Positions 28,939 to 38,667 are shown, numbered from the stretch's first letter. The stretch is DNA of 64,000 nucleotides from Porphyromonas uenonis DSM 23387 = JCM 13868 (GCF_000482365.1 NZ_KI535308.1:121823-185822); one strand, 5' to 3'. Notes: generated by a model not told the origin, from the sequence alone. Program-made: numbers and translations.

Positions 28939-30093
28939 ATGCCTGAGATAAGCCGTGAGCATGTCTGTATCTACGCCTTGACACAGCTCAAGGGCGTATC
29001 GCTACAGCTCGCTCGCCATCTGATAGAGTTTGCCGGATCAGCCACAGCATTATGGGCTGATCCACAAGCTCTAGCAAGGCTCAACGGCCACATCTACACC
29101 CATCTCTACCCGCTCCTACGGGATCAGGCTAAGCTTGAGGAAACGCAAGCGCTACTACAGCGCACCGCCGACCTAGGCATTCGAATGGTCAGCATCTACG
29201 ATGCCGACTACCCTCCTCTACTCCTACAGTGTGCCGATGCACCACTGATACTCTTTTATCTAGGCGACCTAGCGCCACTCCATGCGGAGCAGACGCTCAG
29301 TGTCGTCGGCACGCGCAAGCCTTCGCAGCATGGTGTCGAAGATCTGCAGGCGATCATCAGCCACCTGCCCAACGTGACCGACAGCGTGACCATCGTCAGC
29401 GGACTGGCTCTCGGGCTAGACGCTGTTGCACACAAGGCGGCGCTTCAGGCGGGCTTGCCCACCGTTGCTGTGCTGGCGCACGGGCTCCACATGATCTATC
29501 CGAGCAATCACCGCAACCTTGCTCGCAGCATCGTATCCCACGGTGGCGCTCTGCTCTCCGAGTACCCTGCGGGTGTCAAGCCTCAGAGACATCAGTTCGT
29601 CTTGCGGAATCGTATCGTGGCGGGGCTCACGCAGGCGACCCTCGTCGGTCAGTCTGCCGAGCGTGGCGGTTCGCTCATCACGGCGCACCAAGCCTTCGAC
29701 TACGACCGTGCCGTCTACGCACTCCCTGGACGCCCCTCAGATCGAGAAAACGAAGGGTGCAACAACCTTATCTACAACAATATCGCCAAGCTCATCACCT
29801 CAGCCACTCACCTCTGCGAAGACCTCGAGTGGAAGAAGCCCGACCATGAGGCGCGCAGTGCCGTCAGCTCCATGTCTCACGAGAGCAAGCTCAATGCTCT
29901 GCGTGCTCGCCTAGAGCCGGAGACACGTCCCCTCCTCGAGCTACTCATAGAGAGCGGTGATGGCCTCTCGATCGATGCTATCTGTGACCAAACGCTCATG
30001 GGCGTCGACGAAGTGAGCTTCCGACTCTTCCTCCTCGAGAGCGAAGGCGCCGTCTCGCTCCAGCCCGATGGGCGCTACAAGCTACAGATCTAG
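28939..30093 (+). CDS. dprA: DNA-processing protein DprA
   Basis: A 384-residue protein that binds incoming single-stranded DNA and loads RecA in natural transformation. An N-terminal helical domain precedes the Rossmann-like core with VVGTRKPSQHG, SGLALGLDAVAHKAAL, FVLRNRIVAGL and VGQSAERGGSLITAHQA, all diagnostic. A C-terminal winged-helix domain (about 325-384) is present. It starts 18 bp after purL and ends before a bidirectional terminator. Confidence 0.95.
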   Translation: MPEISREHVCIYALTQLKGVSLQLARHLIEFAGSATALWADPQALARLNGHIYTHLYPLLRDQAKLEETQALLQRTADLGIRMVSIYDADYPPLLLQCADAPLILFYLGDLAPLHAEQTLSVVGTRKPSQHGVEDLQAIISHLPNVTDSVTIVSGLALGLDAVAHKAALQAGLPTVAVLAHGLHMIYPSNHRNLARSIVSHGGALLSEYPAGVKPQRHQFVLRNRIVAGLTQATLVGQSAERGGSLITAHQAFDYDRAVYALPGRPSDRENEGCNNLIYNNIAKLITSATHLCEDLEWKKPDHEARSAVSSMSHESKLNALRARLEPETRPLLELLIESGDGLSIDAICDQTLMGVDEVSFRLFLLESEGAVSLQPDGRYKLQI

Positions 30094-30122
30094 CCACACG
30101 TCCCCGCCCATAAACAAAATCA

Positions 30123-30161
30123 GAAGTCTTGACTAGAACCCAAAGTTCTAATCAAGACTTC
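30123..30161. terminator. Bidirectional terminator between dprA and the DUF4834 gene
   Basis: A stem of GAAGTCTTGACTAGAAC with GTTCTAATCAAGACTTC (one mismatch) around CCAAA separates two convergent genes. T tracts are short on both sides. Confidence 0.75.
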
Positions 30162-30184
30162 CTTGTAATAGCTGAATAGAGTGC

Positions 30185-30466
30185 TTACTCCTCCTCAAAG
30201 TCTACGTACTCGCCTTGGTCCTTCTCAAACTTCTTCTTCGCTATATCCTTCATGTCGAGCTTGCCCTGCTGTGACTGCGCGTCCTCTGAGCTTTGCTGTG
30301 AGGCGGCCGAGTGCCACCCCTTGCGTGGCGCTTTTCGTGACTTAGTGTGCGGGTCAGCTTGCTGTATGTAGCGTCTCACCATCCAGTACAATATGCGAGG
30401 CGCAAAGTATCTAATGAGCAGGTACGTAAGTCCTATGACGAGGATCAGACCAAGTATGAATTCCAT
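30185..30466 (-). CDS. DUF4834-like small membrane protein
   Basis: A 93-residue protein with one N-terminal transmembrane helix (about 2-22, FILGLILVIGLTYLLIRYF), then a basic stretch (TKSRKAPRKGWH) and an acidic tail ending DFEEE. This matches the small DUF4834 family of Bacteroidota. Function unknown. It lies 22 bp after the pssA stop and is probably the last gene of the phospholipid operon. Confidence 0.7.
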   Translation of the reverse strand: MEFILGLILVIGLTYLLIRYFAPRILYWMVRRYIQQADPHTKSRKAPRKGWHSAASQQSSEDAQSQQGKLDMKDIAKKKFEKDQGEYVDFEEE

Positions 30467-30488
30467 GTATCAGGTGTAGATTAAGGTG

Positions 30489-31250
30489 TTATTGTTGAGC
30501 GGCATCGATAGCGTCCGAATTGCTCCTGATCTGCCGACCAATGGCCAGCGAAACGATGATATAGAGCAGCATCGCTAGGCGTAGCGTACTCGCCACGGAG
30601 CCCAGCCACATATAGATACAGCCCGCAGGAACTAGGATCGCGCCCCATGCGATGAGGATGACCGTCCCGTGAGGCGCTTTCATCTGTGCACCTAGATGCT
30701 TCAGCGAGAGCATCGGCACACGGCTCACCATCAGGATACAGGAGAGGAGGAGTAGCCCATAGCTAGTCACCAGCGAAAGCGTATCCACCGCACAGGCGCA
30801 AGAGGAGAGCGAGATGCCGATCCACAAAAGCGCAGAGGCGGGCACCGGTAGCCCACGGAAGTAGTTGCTCGTCCCCGTATCATTATTAAAGAGTGCCAAG
30901 CGGTAGGCTGCAAACGGCAGGATCAGGAGAAAAGGTAGCGACATCATCAGAGCCGTAGACGCTGCGTAGCCACTCGCCAAGAGTCTCCCCTCCATCGTGC
31001 AGAGAGCTAGCAGTGCAGGTGCTAGGCCAAAGGTAACCACATCTGAGAGCGAGTCTAGATCAGCGCCTATCGGAGAGGTCGCATGCAGGAGACGAGCTAC
31101 CATACCATCGAGCAGGTCAAAGAAAGCACCCACAGCAATCCAGATGGCGCCCATCTGGTACTCCTTATAATATAGGATCGAAATGATCGCTGCCGCACCC
31201 GAGAGGATATTGCACAGCGTTAGGAGATTGGGAATTAGTCGTTTTATCAT
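30489..31250 (-). CDS. pssA: CDP-diacylglycerol--serine O-phosphatidyltransferase (PssA)
   Basis: A 253-residue multispanning membrane enzyme that makes phosphatidylserine from CDP-diacylglycerol and serine. The CDP-alcohol phosphotransferase signature DGx2ARx8Gx3Dx3D is exact, starting at Asp48 (DGMVAR...GADLDSLSD). The frame extends 30 bases further upstream, but the ATG at 31250 gives MIKRLIPNLLTLCN, which matches the usual start, so it was preferred. It follows psd by 39 bp; together they give phosphatidylethanolamine. Confidence 0.92.
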   Translation of the reverse strand: MIKRLIPNLLTLCNILSGAAAIISILYYKEYQMGAIWIAVGAFFDLLDGMVARLLHATSPIGADLDSLSDVVTFGLAPALLALCTMEGRLLASGYAASTALMMSLPFLLILPFAAYRLALFNNDTGTSNYFRGLPVPASALLWIGISLSSCACAVDTLSLVTSYGLLLLSCILMVSRVPMLSLKHLGAQMKAPHGTVILIAWGAILVPAGCIYMWLGSVASTLRLAMLLYIIVSLAIGRQIRSNSDAIDAAQQ

Positions 31251-31289
31251 GACAACGAGGTTTTGATCTTCATACAGCAAGAAGCGTGC

Positions 31290-31964
31290 CTACTGGGGCA
31301 GATAGCCCAGCGTTGTCTCACCGCCCACCACTTCGTCGCCTATCTTGATCGCTATCTCCGTACCCAGTGGCAGGTAAAGGTCGATGCGTGAGCCAAACTT
31401 GATGAAGCCGAGGAAGTCCTCGACCGTCACCTCGTCACCCACCTTCGGGTAGGTGACAATACGTCGTGCCACAGCGCCAGCGATCTGACGCTCTAGCACC
31501 TCATGGCCACCATCTGTACGGATGATCACCGCCGACCGCTCATTGAGCACGCTACTCTTAGGAAGAAAAGCCTTGTAGTAAGCACCGCTCTGATGCTCCA
31601 CATGAGTGATCGTACCATTGCAGGCGACCCAGTTAGCATGCACATTGTAGAGCGACATAAAAATTGAGAGCTTGAGGCAGCGACGTCCCAGCAGTTCAGG
31701 CTCCTCGACCTCCTCCATGACCACCACCTTGCCATCGGCTGGCGCTACGATGAGGCGTCTATTGGCCGCCTCGCTGTTGCTTCGCCTGGGGAAGCGAAAG
31801 AAGTTTAGCGCTAGCCCCATTACCGTGAGCGACACCAGCAGGGTCAAGATAAATACCCCCTTAAAGGGCACAAAGACAAAGGTTGCCCAGCAAGCCAACG
31901 TCAGTATGATGAAGAAAGAGACAAGGAGTCCCACCCCCTCGCGATGTAGTCGTACCTTTTTCAT
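31290..31964 (-). CDS. psd: Phosphatidylserine decarboxylase proenzyme (short type)
   Basis: A 224-residue enzyme that makes phosphatidylethanolamine from phosphatidylserine. Two hydrophobic N-terminal helices (about 12-52) anchor it. The self-cleavage site is FGSR, with Gly191-Ser192: cleavage there turns Ser192 into the pyruvoyl cofactor. Other family marks are APADGKVVVMEEV and FMSLYNVHANW. Its size fits the short form. It heads the psd-pssA-DUF4834 operon, with a -7 element at 32007-32014. Confidence 0.93.
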   Translation of the reverse strand: MKKVRLHREGVGLLVSFFIILTLACWATFVFVPFKGVFILTLLVSLTVMGLALNFFRFPRRSNSEAANRRLIVAPADGKVVVMEEVEEPELLGRRCLKLSIFMSLYNVHANWVACNGTITHVEHQSGAYYKAFLPKSSVLNERSAVIIRTDGGHEVLERQIAGAVARRIVTYPKVGDEVTVEDFLGFIKFGSRIDLYLPLGTEIAIKIGDEVVGGETTLGYLPQ

Positions 31965-32006
31965 TATGGATTAAGTAGAATAGGAATCGGCAGTAATTAT
32001 GATAGG

Positions 32007-32014
32007 CAAAGATA
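32007..32014 (-). promoter_or_regulatory. Probable -7 element for psd-pssA
   Basis: On the minus strand TATCTTTG matches TAnnTTTG some 43 bp before the psd ATG. The expected -33 TTTG at 19 bp is absent (one lies at 12 bp). Confidence 0.45.
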
Positions 32015-32095
32015 CAAAATAGCCCCCAAAGCTCTACCCCACTCCTCAATCCACAACCCTACATCGGGCTACTCGCAAGAGTTGCGGAGTACAGG

Positions 32096-34597
32096 CTACT
32101 GCACACCAGTCCTCTGGTCTAGGTCGGAGGTGGCGAGAGATTCGTTGCGCGTCACCTTGCGACTCTTGCCCGAGTTGAAGTTGTACGTGATCTTTAGACC
32201 GATAGCACGCGCTTGGATCATATTCCTTTGGTTATACTCGAAGTCATCGCCCCACTGCTTCGTCTCGAAGCGTATGTATTGCGAGAAGGGGTGCTGAGCC
32301 GTCAAGGTTAAATCCAGCTTGTCGTCCCAGAAGCTCTTCTTCAGGTAGAAGCTATACCCGTGATTGTATGAGTAGATCGTGCGGAGTGTCGGCGGATTGG
32401 CATAGTAGTACCACGAAGCTCCTAGGTACCACGACTTGGGAAGCGTGACATCCACATTGGCGGACAGCATGTTCTCCCAGTTCCGCTGAGTGAGTCCTTC
32501 ACTAGGATAGTCGAAGAGGTGATACCTAGAACTTCCAAAGAACGTAAGCGAGAGGGGCATGATAGGACGCCAGTTTAACCAAAGCGAAGCGTTCGGCACA
32601 CGGTGCAAGCCTGCATTAGCAAAGGTATGATACAGCATCTCTGGACTCTTGGGGTCTCTATACCTTACGGGCATAATCGCATTGTTGGTTTGCTCATATC
32701 CTGTCGTTAGACTGAGGTAGAGTTGGTTCGAAAAGAATGTATAGGAGAGGTCTACATTGTGATGTAGCTCCGACTGCAAGTAAGGATTGCCAAAAGAGAT
32801 GTCGTATGTTGTCAGCTGACTTCGATAAGGATTGAGACGCCAAATGGAGGGACGGATAGGGTTCATCTTGTAAGAGAGGGAAAGTTGCTGGCGCTCAGTC
32901 AGCATATAGGAGAGCGTAGCCGTAGGGATCAGGTCTACGCCTGTCTTGTGAAAGTCTCCCTCACTGTTTTGCGAGAAAGTTATCTTGTCATAGACCAGCG
33001 TGCCTCGTGCCCCAGCAGAGAGACTGAAGCGTTCACCCTGCCAAGCGTAGTTGGCATAAGCTGACGTAAGGCTCTGCAGCTGACTCATGTCTCCCTGACG
33101 GTAGAGCGGGTTATTCACCTCTTGCCAGTCGCCCTTGCCTTCGTTCCAGAGATGGTACTCAGGGCGAGAGCTACCCAGTCGTAGCACCTCCTTGACACCT
33201 ACCTGCAGAGCGTGTCCTCCGCTCCAGATAAACTGATAGTCGCTCTGTAGAGCATGCTCGCTCAGACCTCCGCGTGAACGCTCCATACGTCGTGTCTCAT
33301 CATAGGGAGAACTCTCCCAGCTGGTGAAGCCATCTCGGTACTGACGCTCAGTCCACTTCTTGTACCTCTGGTCTGGGTTGTAAGCGTAGCGATAACCTAT
33401 CGAGAAGCGGGGCTGCTTGTCCGCAGCATAGAGATTGCGATAAATAAGGTTACCCTCTACAGAGCCAGAGGTCAAGCGCATCTGATTGAGCGACGTGGCA
33501 TATCGTGTAGGCTCATTAGGACGATCGAAAGTCTGCTGAGAGAGCCCTGCGGTGTAGACCGATGAGACGAAGAGGTGCCCATCAGCATAGAGACTATTCA
33601 GGCTATCTATGGCGTACTCTCCCATCAAGCTACCGACATGGTTTTGGAAGACACCATCGTTGTTACTACCAGCTACCTCGGAGGACTTGAAGAGGCTGGT
33701 CGTCTTATCCCCTTGGAATGTACGTCTAGACACATCCACAGGCTGATCCTTATGACGCGTATAGTCATAGTTGTAGTTGAGCGCTACGCTAAGCTTACCC
33801 TTAGTGAGAGTCAGACTTGAGGTGCCATTGATATTGGGGATTGTAGAGCCCATCAGAGAGACTAGGCCGCTGTACCCATCTAGGCTCTTGCTCTCAGTGA
33901 TGATATTGATGATAGCATCTCCAGCAGAGGCGTCGTAGCGAGCATCTACCTGTGTGATCACCTCTATACCCTTGACGCTACTGGCGGGGATGCCTCGCAA
34001 GACCTCCGTGGGGTTCATCGAGGCAACACGAGAGGGCGAGCCGTTTATGTAGACGGAGAAGTTTGACGACCCCTTGACACGTATATTTCCCTCTCCATCT
34101 ACAGTGACGAGGGGCACCTTGCGCAGGGCAAAGAGGAGATTGTCGGTCTGAGCCAAGACGTCGTTTTTCATATCATAGGTCAAGCCTTTGGGAGAAAGCT
34201 TGATGAGCTTGCGACGCGCTACCACCTGCACTTCGTCTAGAGTCTGAGCATCGGGTGCTAGGTAGATCGTGTCGAGACTGTTCTGTCCCGCCTGCGTCGT
34301 GACCCGCATCTCTTTAGTCTGAAAGCCAACCGACCTAATCGTCAGCTGGTAGCTACCCGTACGGGGCAATGTCATCTCGAAGTGTCCCTGCTCATTGCTC
34401 ACAGCTCCGCCTGTCAACTGCTCGTCTAATAGTTTGTACTCAATCGTAGCGTAGGCTATCGCCTCGTGACGTACGGAGTCCATAACGATGCCACTGATCT
34501 GACAAGGAGATGTCTGCGCCGAGACGGATAGTGCGACAAGCAATAGCCCCATCACTAGAAGGGCTTTGCGGATAAGGGTTGATAATAGACGTTCCAT
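32096..34597 (-). CDS. TonB-dependent receptor-like outer-membrane barrel
   Basis: With the start at 34597 (MERLLSTLIRKALLVMGLLL) the protein has 833 residues; the open frame reaches 34648, but the earlier start would put 17 residues before the signal peptide. A carboxypeptidase-regulatory-like domain follows (ISGIVMDSVRHEAIAYATI), then a plug (SPKGLTYDMKNDVLAQTDNLLFALRKVPLV, SVYINGSPSR, IEVITQVDARYDASAGDAIINIIT) and a barrel of the OMP_b-brl_3 type. The shape GDAIINI rather than a full TonB-receptor C-terminus fits this subfamily. Ligand unknown. Its upstream neighbour is a paralogue 71 bp away. Confidence 0.85.
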   Translation of the reverse strand: MERLLSTLIRKALLVMGLLLVALSVSAQTSPCQISGIVMDSVRHEAIAYATIEYKLLDEQLTGGAVSNEQGHFEMTLPRTGSYQLTIRSVGFQTKEMRVTTQAGQNSLDTIYLAPDAQTLDEVQVVARRKLIKLSPKGLTYDMKNDVLAQTDNLLFALRKVPLVTVDGEGNIRVKGSSNFSVYINGSPSRVASMNPTEVLRGIPASSVKGIEVITQVDARYDASAGDAIINIITESKSLDGYSGLVSLMGSTIPNINGTSSLTLTKGKLSVALNYNYDYTRHKDQPVDVSRRTFQGDKTTSLFKSSEVAGSNNDGVFQNHVGSLMGEYAIDSLNSLYADGHLFVSSVYTAGLSQQTFDRPNEPTRYATSLNQMRLTSGSVEGNLIYRNLYAADKQPRFSIGYRYAYNPDQRYKKWTERQYRDGFTSWESSPYDETRRMERSRGGLSEHALQSDYQFIWSGGHALQVGVKEVLRLGSSRPEYHLWNEGKGDWQEVNNPLYRQGDMSQLQSLTSAYANYAWQGERFSLSAGARGTLVYDKITFSQNSEGDFHKTGVDLIPTATLSYMLTERQQLSLSYKMNPIRPSIWRLNPYRSQLTTYDISFGNPYLQSELHHNVDLSYTFFSNQLYLSLTTGYEQTNNAIMPVRYRDPKSPEMLYHTFANAGLHRVPNASLWLNWRPIMPLSLTFFGSSRYHLFDYPSEGLTQRNWENMLSANVDVTLPKSWYLGASWYYYANPPTLRTIYSYNHGYSFYLKKSFWDDKLDLTLTAQHPFSQYIRFETKQWGDDFEYNQRNMIQARAIGLKITYNFNSGKSRKVTRNESLATSDLDQRTGVQ

Positions 34598-34668
34598 TTG
34601 ACGATTACTGTTACAGAGACAAAGGTCGGAAGCTTTTTCCTGTTTCACAAGAGCTAAAAGGATAATTG

Positions 34669-37083
34669 CTAGAAGCGGCGCTCGATGTCTTGGGCGCCTT
34701 GGCTGCGGGTGGAGGAGGTATCCTTGCCGTTGGAGAACTTGTAGGAGATCGAGAGGTAGAGCGTCGGGTCGTCGTAGCTATTGTCGAAGGTGACGCTGTA
34801 GCCGTCGTACCGACTCTCCCCTTTGTAGTGCGAGACTAGGAGATTTAGTCCAGCGATGGAGAGCGCGAGCCGTCTATTCAAGAGGAAGTAGCTCATGCCG
34901 AGTCCCAGATTGTACTGCGGCTCTAGCGTGACGACCGTCGTCTTCTGCCGTCCCGTGAACTCGCCCGAGAGGAAGCCAGTCCAGGTGCGGCTCTCATTGA
35001 AGGTAAAGTCCAGGTAGCCGCTGACGCCCCACTCACTGCCCGTCATCTTAGGCGGTAGCTGTGGCAATGTCGAGGTGTAAAGGCTTCGGCCGTAGTATGC
35101 CTCAACGTTGGCACTCATCCAGCGGAGCTTGTCAAAGTAGTAGCCCGCCTCAGCTCCTAGGAAGAGACTGTTTTGCGCATTCTCCATCTGCGTATAGACC
35201 CGCTCGCCTTGCAGAGTTGAGATAGGAGTCATCAGTCGCAGTCCTCTCCGCAGCCGTCCTCGGATAGAGAGGGCTTGGTCAAAAGTGTAGCCGACACCCA
35301 GCAGGTAGCGCAGCTCAGGACGAAGCTGCGCATTCCCCTTGTAAAAGGAACGCTCATTGACCTGCCAGACGAAGGGGTTGAGGTCTCTAAACTTAGGCTC
35401 CACGATGGAGCTATTGACCGTGAGCGTCAGCTGATGCCTCGGCGAGGGGGTGTAGCTGGCATGTAGCATCGGGAGCCAGGCGTCATCATAGCGGTCTAGG
35501 TCTGGGATCGTGGTCGTTGCTTGCCCCTGCTGTGCCAGATGCGACTTAACCCCGAGGTAGCGCACACCTAGGCGCATCCACCACTGTTCGCTCAGGCGAA
35601 GCGTACCGCTAACGTAAGGCGAGAGACTCCACTCCTGCCAGACTATGTCATTGCTCTGCTGTATGAGCGGATGCAGGCTCACCGCATCGCTGTGCGCCCG
35701 ATGATTGGCAGTACCACTCCAAGCCCCCTTGAGCCCTGTCTCTAGGAGGTAGCGCTTGTCTCCATCTAAGTAGATCGCATAGTCGCTGCTTAGGTGTGCC
35801 CCCGAGGTGTGCAGATTGCTCTCCTCACGATAGGCTAAGAAAGGATCGCTCTGAGCCAATGCCCGACCTTCGTAAGTAGTCTGCGAACCGTTGGTTAGGT
35901 TAAAGTACGACAACTCGCTCCAGAGCTGTCCGCCCCGCTCCCCGAAGGTTGCCTCCCAGTAAGCGGTCGCCGTGATGCGTGGCTCGGTAGCTAGGTAGGC
36001 GTTGCTATTCTCCACGACCCGCTCTGGAGCGCTCGGCTGCGTGGTCGTCTCTTGGCTCTCAAAGAGATTGCGGTACTTCGTCCTATTCCACGAGAGCGCC
36101 ACGCCCAGCAGACTTTTCTCCCCATAGGCGTACTGTAGCGTGCCACGCACGCCCATATAGTCATAGCGCCCCACCGAGGGCGTATAAGTGTGGTAGCGAT
36201 AATCTTTCGCCTCGTAGGTAACATCCTCTAGATTGTCCGTTCCGTTGGCATTGATCGAAGGAGCTATCGAGGCAAAGAGCCCTCGCCGATTGTAAAGTAG
36301 CGACCCGTAGCCCCCGTAGCGGAAGTTGTCCTTGCTGACAAACATGCCCTCAGTGCCAATCACCCCGCCCATGTACTCCTTAAAGAGGGAGGAGGTGTGC
36401 AGGATAATCATAGCCGTATTGCCGTCCGGGTCGTACCTGAGTGGTGGCTGCGTGATCACCTCCACACGGTCTATCAGCCCCGCATCGTAACCCTTGAGGA
36501 GACCGGCAATCTCCGAAGCGTCGACACGCTGCAAGACGTTTCCTATCTTGACCAAGACCTGCTCCTTGCCTAGGATGCTGAGCTGATTGCCCTTCACCTG
36601 CACCTTCGGTATATGCTTGAGCAAGTCTAAGGCATCGTTGCTGCGCTCTCTGATCTCGCGCACATCGACCGTAAAGCCATCGGGACGGGTTCGCACCCCG
36701 ACGATCTGCCCCCGCACGACCACCGTCTGGAGCTCCTCGCTACTCGTCTCCAGAGTAATGGTGCCTAGGTCAAGTGGCTTCCCCGAAAGGTTAATCTCCT
36801 CCGTGTGCATCGCATAGCCAAGGTAGCTCACGCCAAAGATGTACTGCCCAGCAGGCACACTCATCGTGAAGTGCCCCTTAGCGTCACTCACGGCAAACTG
36901 CACAATCTCCTGCGTCTCCCGATCCTTCACGAGAAAGACGGAGGCACCCTCGAGCACCCCATTGGCATCTTGGACGGTTCCCGTGATGGCGCCCCCCGTC
37001 GTCTGCGCGGAGGCGGTGACGCTCCACAGGAGTAGCCCGATGGCTAGGTGTAGTAGTCTCTTGACCGTTCGTGTATGTCGCAT
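34669..37083 (-). CDS. TonB-dependent receptor-like outer-membrane barrel, paralogue
   Basis: With the ATG at 37083 (MRHTRTVKRLLHLAIGLLLW) the protein has 804 residues; the open frame begins at 37167 but the extra 28 residues precede the signal peptide. It has the same order as its neighbour: carboxypeptidase-like domain (ITGTVQDANGVLEGASVFL), plug (RTRPDGFTVDVREIRERSNDALDLLKHIPKV, IDRVEVITQPPLRYDPDGNTAMIILHTSS) and barrel. A -7-like TATATTTG (minus strand, 37134-37127) with TTTG 15 bp before it may drive the pair. The two genes are probably an old tandem duplication in one operon. Confidence 0.85.
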   Translation of the reverse strand: MRHTRTVKRLLHLAIGLLLWSVTASAQTTGGAITGTVQDANGVLEGASVFLVKDRETQEIVQFAVSDAKGHFTMSVPAGQYIFGVSYLGYAMHTEEINLSGKPLDLGTITLETSSEELQTVVVRGQIVGVRTRPDGFTVDVREIRERSNDALDLLKHIPKVQVKGNQLSILGKEQVLVKIGNVLQRVDASEIAGLLKGYDAGLIDRVEVITQPPLRYDPDGNTAMIILHTSSLFKEYMGGVIGTEGMFVSKDNFRYGGYGSLLYNRRGLFASIAPSINANGTDNLEDVTYEAKDYRYHTYTPSVGRYDYMGVRGTLQYAYGEKSLLGVALSWNRTKYRNLFESQETTTQPSAPERVVENSNAYLATEPRITATAYWEATFGERGGQLWSELSYFNLTNGSQTTYEGRALAQSDPFLAYREESNLHTSGAHLSSDYAIYLDGDKRYLLETGLKGAWSGTANHRAHSDAVSLHPLIQQSNDIVWQEWSLSPYVSGTLRLSEQWWMRLGVRYLGVKSHLAQQGQATTTIPDLDRYDDAWLPMLHASYTPSPRHQLTLTVNSSIVEPKFRDLNPFVWQVNERSFYKGNAQLRPELRYLLGVGYTFDQALSIRGRLRRGLRLMTPISTLQGERVYTQMENAQNSLFLGAEAGYYFDKLRWMSANVEAYYGRSLYTSTLPQLPPKMTGSEWGVSGYLDFTFNESRTWTGFLSGEFTGRQKTTVVTLEPQYNLGLGMSYFLLNRRLALSIAGLNLLVSHYKGESRYDGYSVTFDNSYDDPTLYLSISYKFSNGKDTSSTRSQGAQDIERRF

Positions 37084-37274
37084 AGTGTGTCGTGTGTATG
37101 TGTCGTAGTTCTGCAGTAAGCAGTGGCAAATATAGGGAAAACCGCCCGACAAAGGGCTACTTGCCATGACGGACGACGAACCGCACTACTACAAGACGGA
37201 TCGCTCTAGCCCAAATTCCGTGGCAACTATCTGTGTATAGATAGCTTGACGACTACCCAACGCATCTTCTGCAA

Positions 37275-37667
37275 CTAAGAACGCTTCCCATCCGAGAATA
37301 TGTTTTTCATCAAGATCGTGTAGTATAAAGTATACAACACAAGCAATACGAATAACCAAACAAAGGAGCGCTTAGGGTATACGTCCAATAAGCTTAGTCC
37401 ATATACAGCCGGAATAATGAGCGGGATGAAGAAAACAAATTTGCGTTTGCTCCAAAACAACAATAGCAGTAATAAGGATTGAGTGGTAAACAGCATGATA
37501 GTCCACACTACCATAGTCAATCCATAAGCGACATTAGGATGGGCTATAGGAGCTAATCTATTTATCAGGCACATGGCTAATAAATAGATTAGGCTCATTA
37601 CAAGATTCAAGACGATTGCTATTGTAACTCTCATTCCCTGCATACGGGATGCGTCTTGGATCTGCAC
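37275..37667 (-). CDS. Small integral membrane protein, family not recognised
   Basis: A 130-residue protein with four predicted membrane segments (about 13-36, 47-70, 73-92 and 98-118), basic loops (WSKRKF, YPKRSF) and a hydrophilic end DGKRS. No known family was recognised. A start at MRVTIAIV (37634) is also possible. It follows the secreted-protein gene by 13 bp on the same strand, and both have lower GC than their neighbours. An immunity or export partner role is conceivable but not shown. Confidence 0.6.
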   Translation of the reverse strand: MQIQDASRMQGMRVTIAIVLNLVMSLIYLLAMCLINRLAPIAHPNVAYGLTMVVWTIMLFTTQSLLLLLLFWSKRKFVFFIPLIIPAVYGLSLLDVYPKRSFVWLFVLLVLYTLYYTILMKNIFSDGKRS

Positions 37668-37680
37668 AACATCACACTTC

Positions 37681-38247
37681 TCAATATTTCAAGGACTCGT
37701 TTACCGTTTTTACGCCTTGCGAAGTGTAGTATTTCCATGTCCCTACTTCCTCTGCATCAGCTTCTACATCATCTTGAAATATGCACCATCCTTCTGAAGT
37801 GATTTTGCCATCAACATCATAATTTATCATATAGCATTGCAGTGTTGAGCTTGGGTTATAAAATCCTGCCTTTCGCGCCTCTTTTAGAAAGTCTGAATTC
37901 TTTGAGATTTTGGTTTGTGAGAAGGAAACCATACCATTAGCATAGAAAAACAGCCATTGATGCACTGGCCTATTATTGCGGTAATATCCAGAGGCTGCGA
38001 GATAATATCTATCATGTCCCAACTTCCTGTATATCTGAGCAAAGCCGTCTTTAACTCCATCAGCATAGAAGCATAGTGAAACATTGTCATCAGTAGCTTC
38101 ACACCAATACCCCGTTTTTTTACCTAAAGAGTCCGATTGATTAATGTGTTTTAAGTTGATATCCAAGGGGGCTATGGGTAAACTTATTGTTTGTCCCCAA
38201 ATAGTGGAGCAAACAACAAGTTGTAGTATTACTATAGACAGTATCAT
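37681..38247 (-). CDS. Secreted protein with MORN-like repeats
   Basis: A 188-residue protein with a signal peptide (about 1-19, ending STIWGQ). The rest has the short tyrosine/glycine/tryptophan-rich beta hairpins of MORN or YwqK-like repeats: GYWCEATDDNVSLCFYADGVKDGFAQIY, ASGYYRNNRPVHQWLFFYANGMVSF, and EEVGTWKYYTSQG. Codon use and base composition are more AT-rich than the flanking receptors. A -7 element TACATTTG (minus strand, 38364-38357) lies some 110 bp upstream. Function unknown. Confidence 0.6.
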   Translation of the reverse strand: MILSIVILQLVVCSTIWGQTISLPIAPLDINLKHINQSDSLGKKTGYWCEATDDNVSLCFYADGVKDGFAQIYRKLGHDRYYLAASGYYRNNRPVHQWLFFYANGMVSFSQTKISKNSDFLKEARKAGFYNPSSTLQCYMINYDVDGKITSEGWCIFQDDVEADAEEVGTWKYYTSQGVKTVNESLKY

Positions 38248-38498
38248 GTGTGGTTATTTAAGTATATATAAAGCGTACATTCCTCCCGCTAATGCAATTT
38301 CTCAAGAATGATGTTTTTGATGACAGCACATTCCAGTGTCAAGTGCAACACGATTACAAATGTAGGAAAAAACTTCGCAGGGAGTTCCGCACATTCCATT
38401 TAAGTCTTCCCTGCCCCCCTCTTGAGCAAAAACTCTTCTTCCGCTGAACTTTTATCGGACAGCAATACTTCCCGACTACTCGATTTCGACCAATCTCT

Positions 38499-38608
38499 AG
38501 TTTCCTTCGTATGAAACTCTAGTTTCCTACCTATGAAACTCTAGTTTCCTACCTATGAAACTCCAGTTTCTTACCTATGAAACTAAAGTTTCACCCTGTA
38601 TGGAACTT
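38499..38608 (+). repeat. Five tandem 22-bp repeats
   Basis: Five units of exactly 22 bp follow one another from 38499, with consensus AGTTTCCTACCTATGAAAC plus TCT. The first three differ at only a few positions; the last (AGTTTCACCCTGTATGGAAC) is degenerate. Each unit is an imperfect palindrome, AGTTTC with GAAACT. The 532-bp gap 38248-38779 otherwise holds no gene; a -7 element for the next gene is at 38660-38667. Confidence 0.85.
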
Positions 38609-38659
38609 TTGTTTCATCCTAGTGGCACTGATAGTTAGCTCGCTTTGCTGGATCTTTTG

Positions 38660-38667
38660 TACCTTTG
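38660..38667 (+). promoter_or_regulatory. Probable -7 element for the DUF6078 gene
   Basis: TACCTTTG matches TAnnTTTG about 113 bp before the ATG. No TTTG stands 19 bp upstream. A long 5' leader would result. Confidence 0.4.

Noticed and set aside
38499-38608. CRISPR array
   Set aside because: The 22-bp units are directly adjacent with no spacers between them and no cas genes lie nearby.
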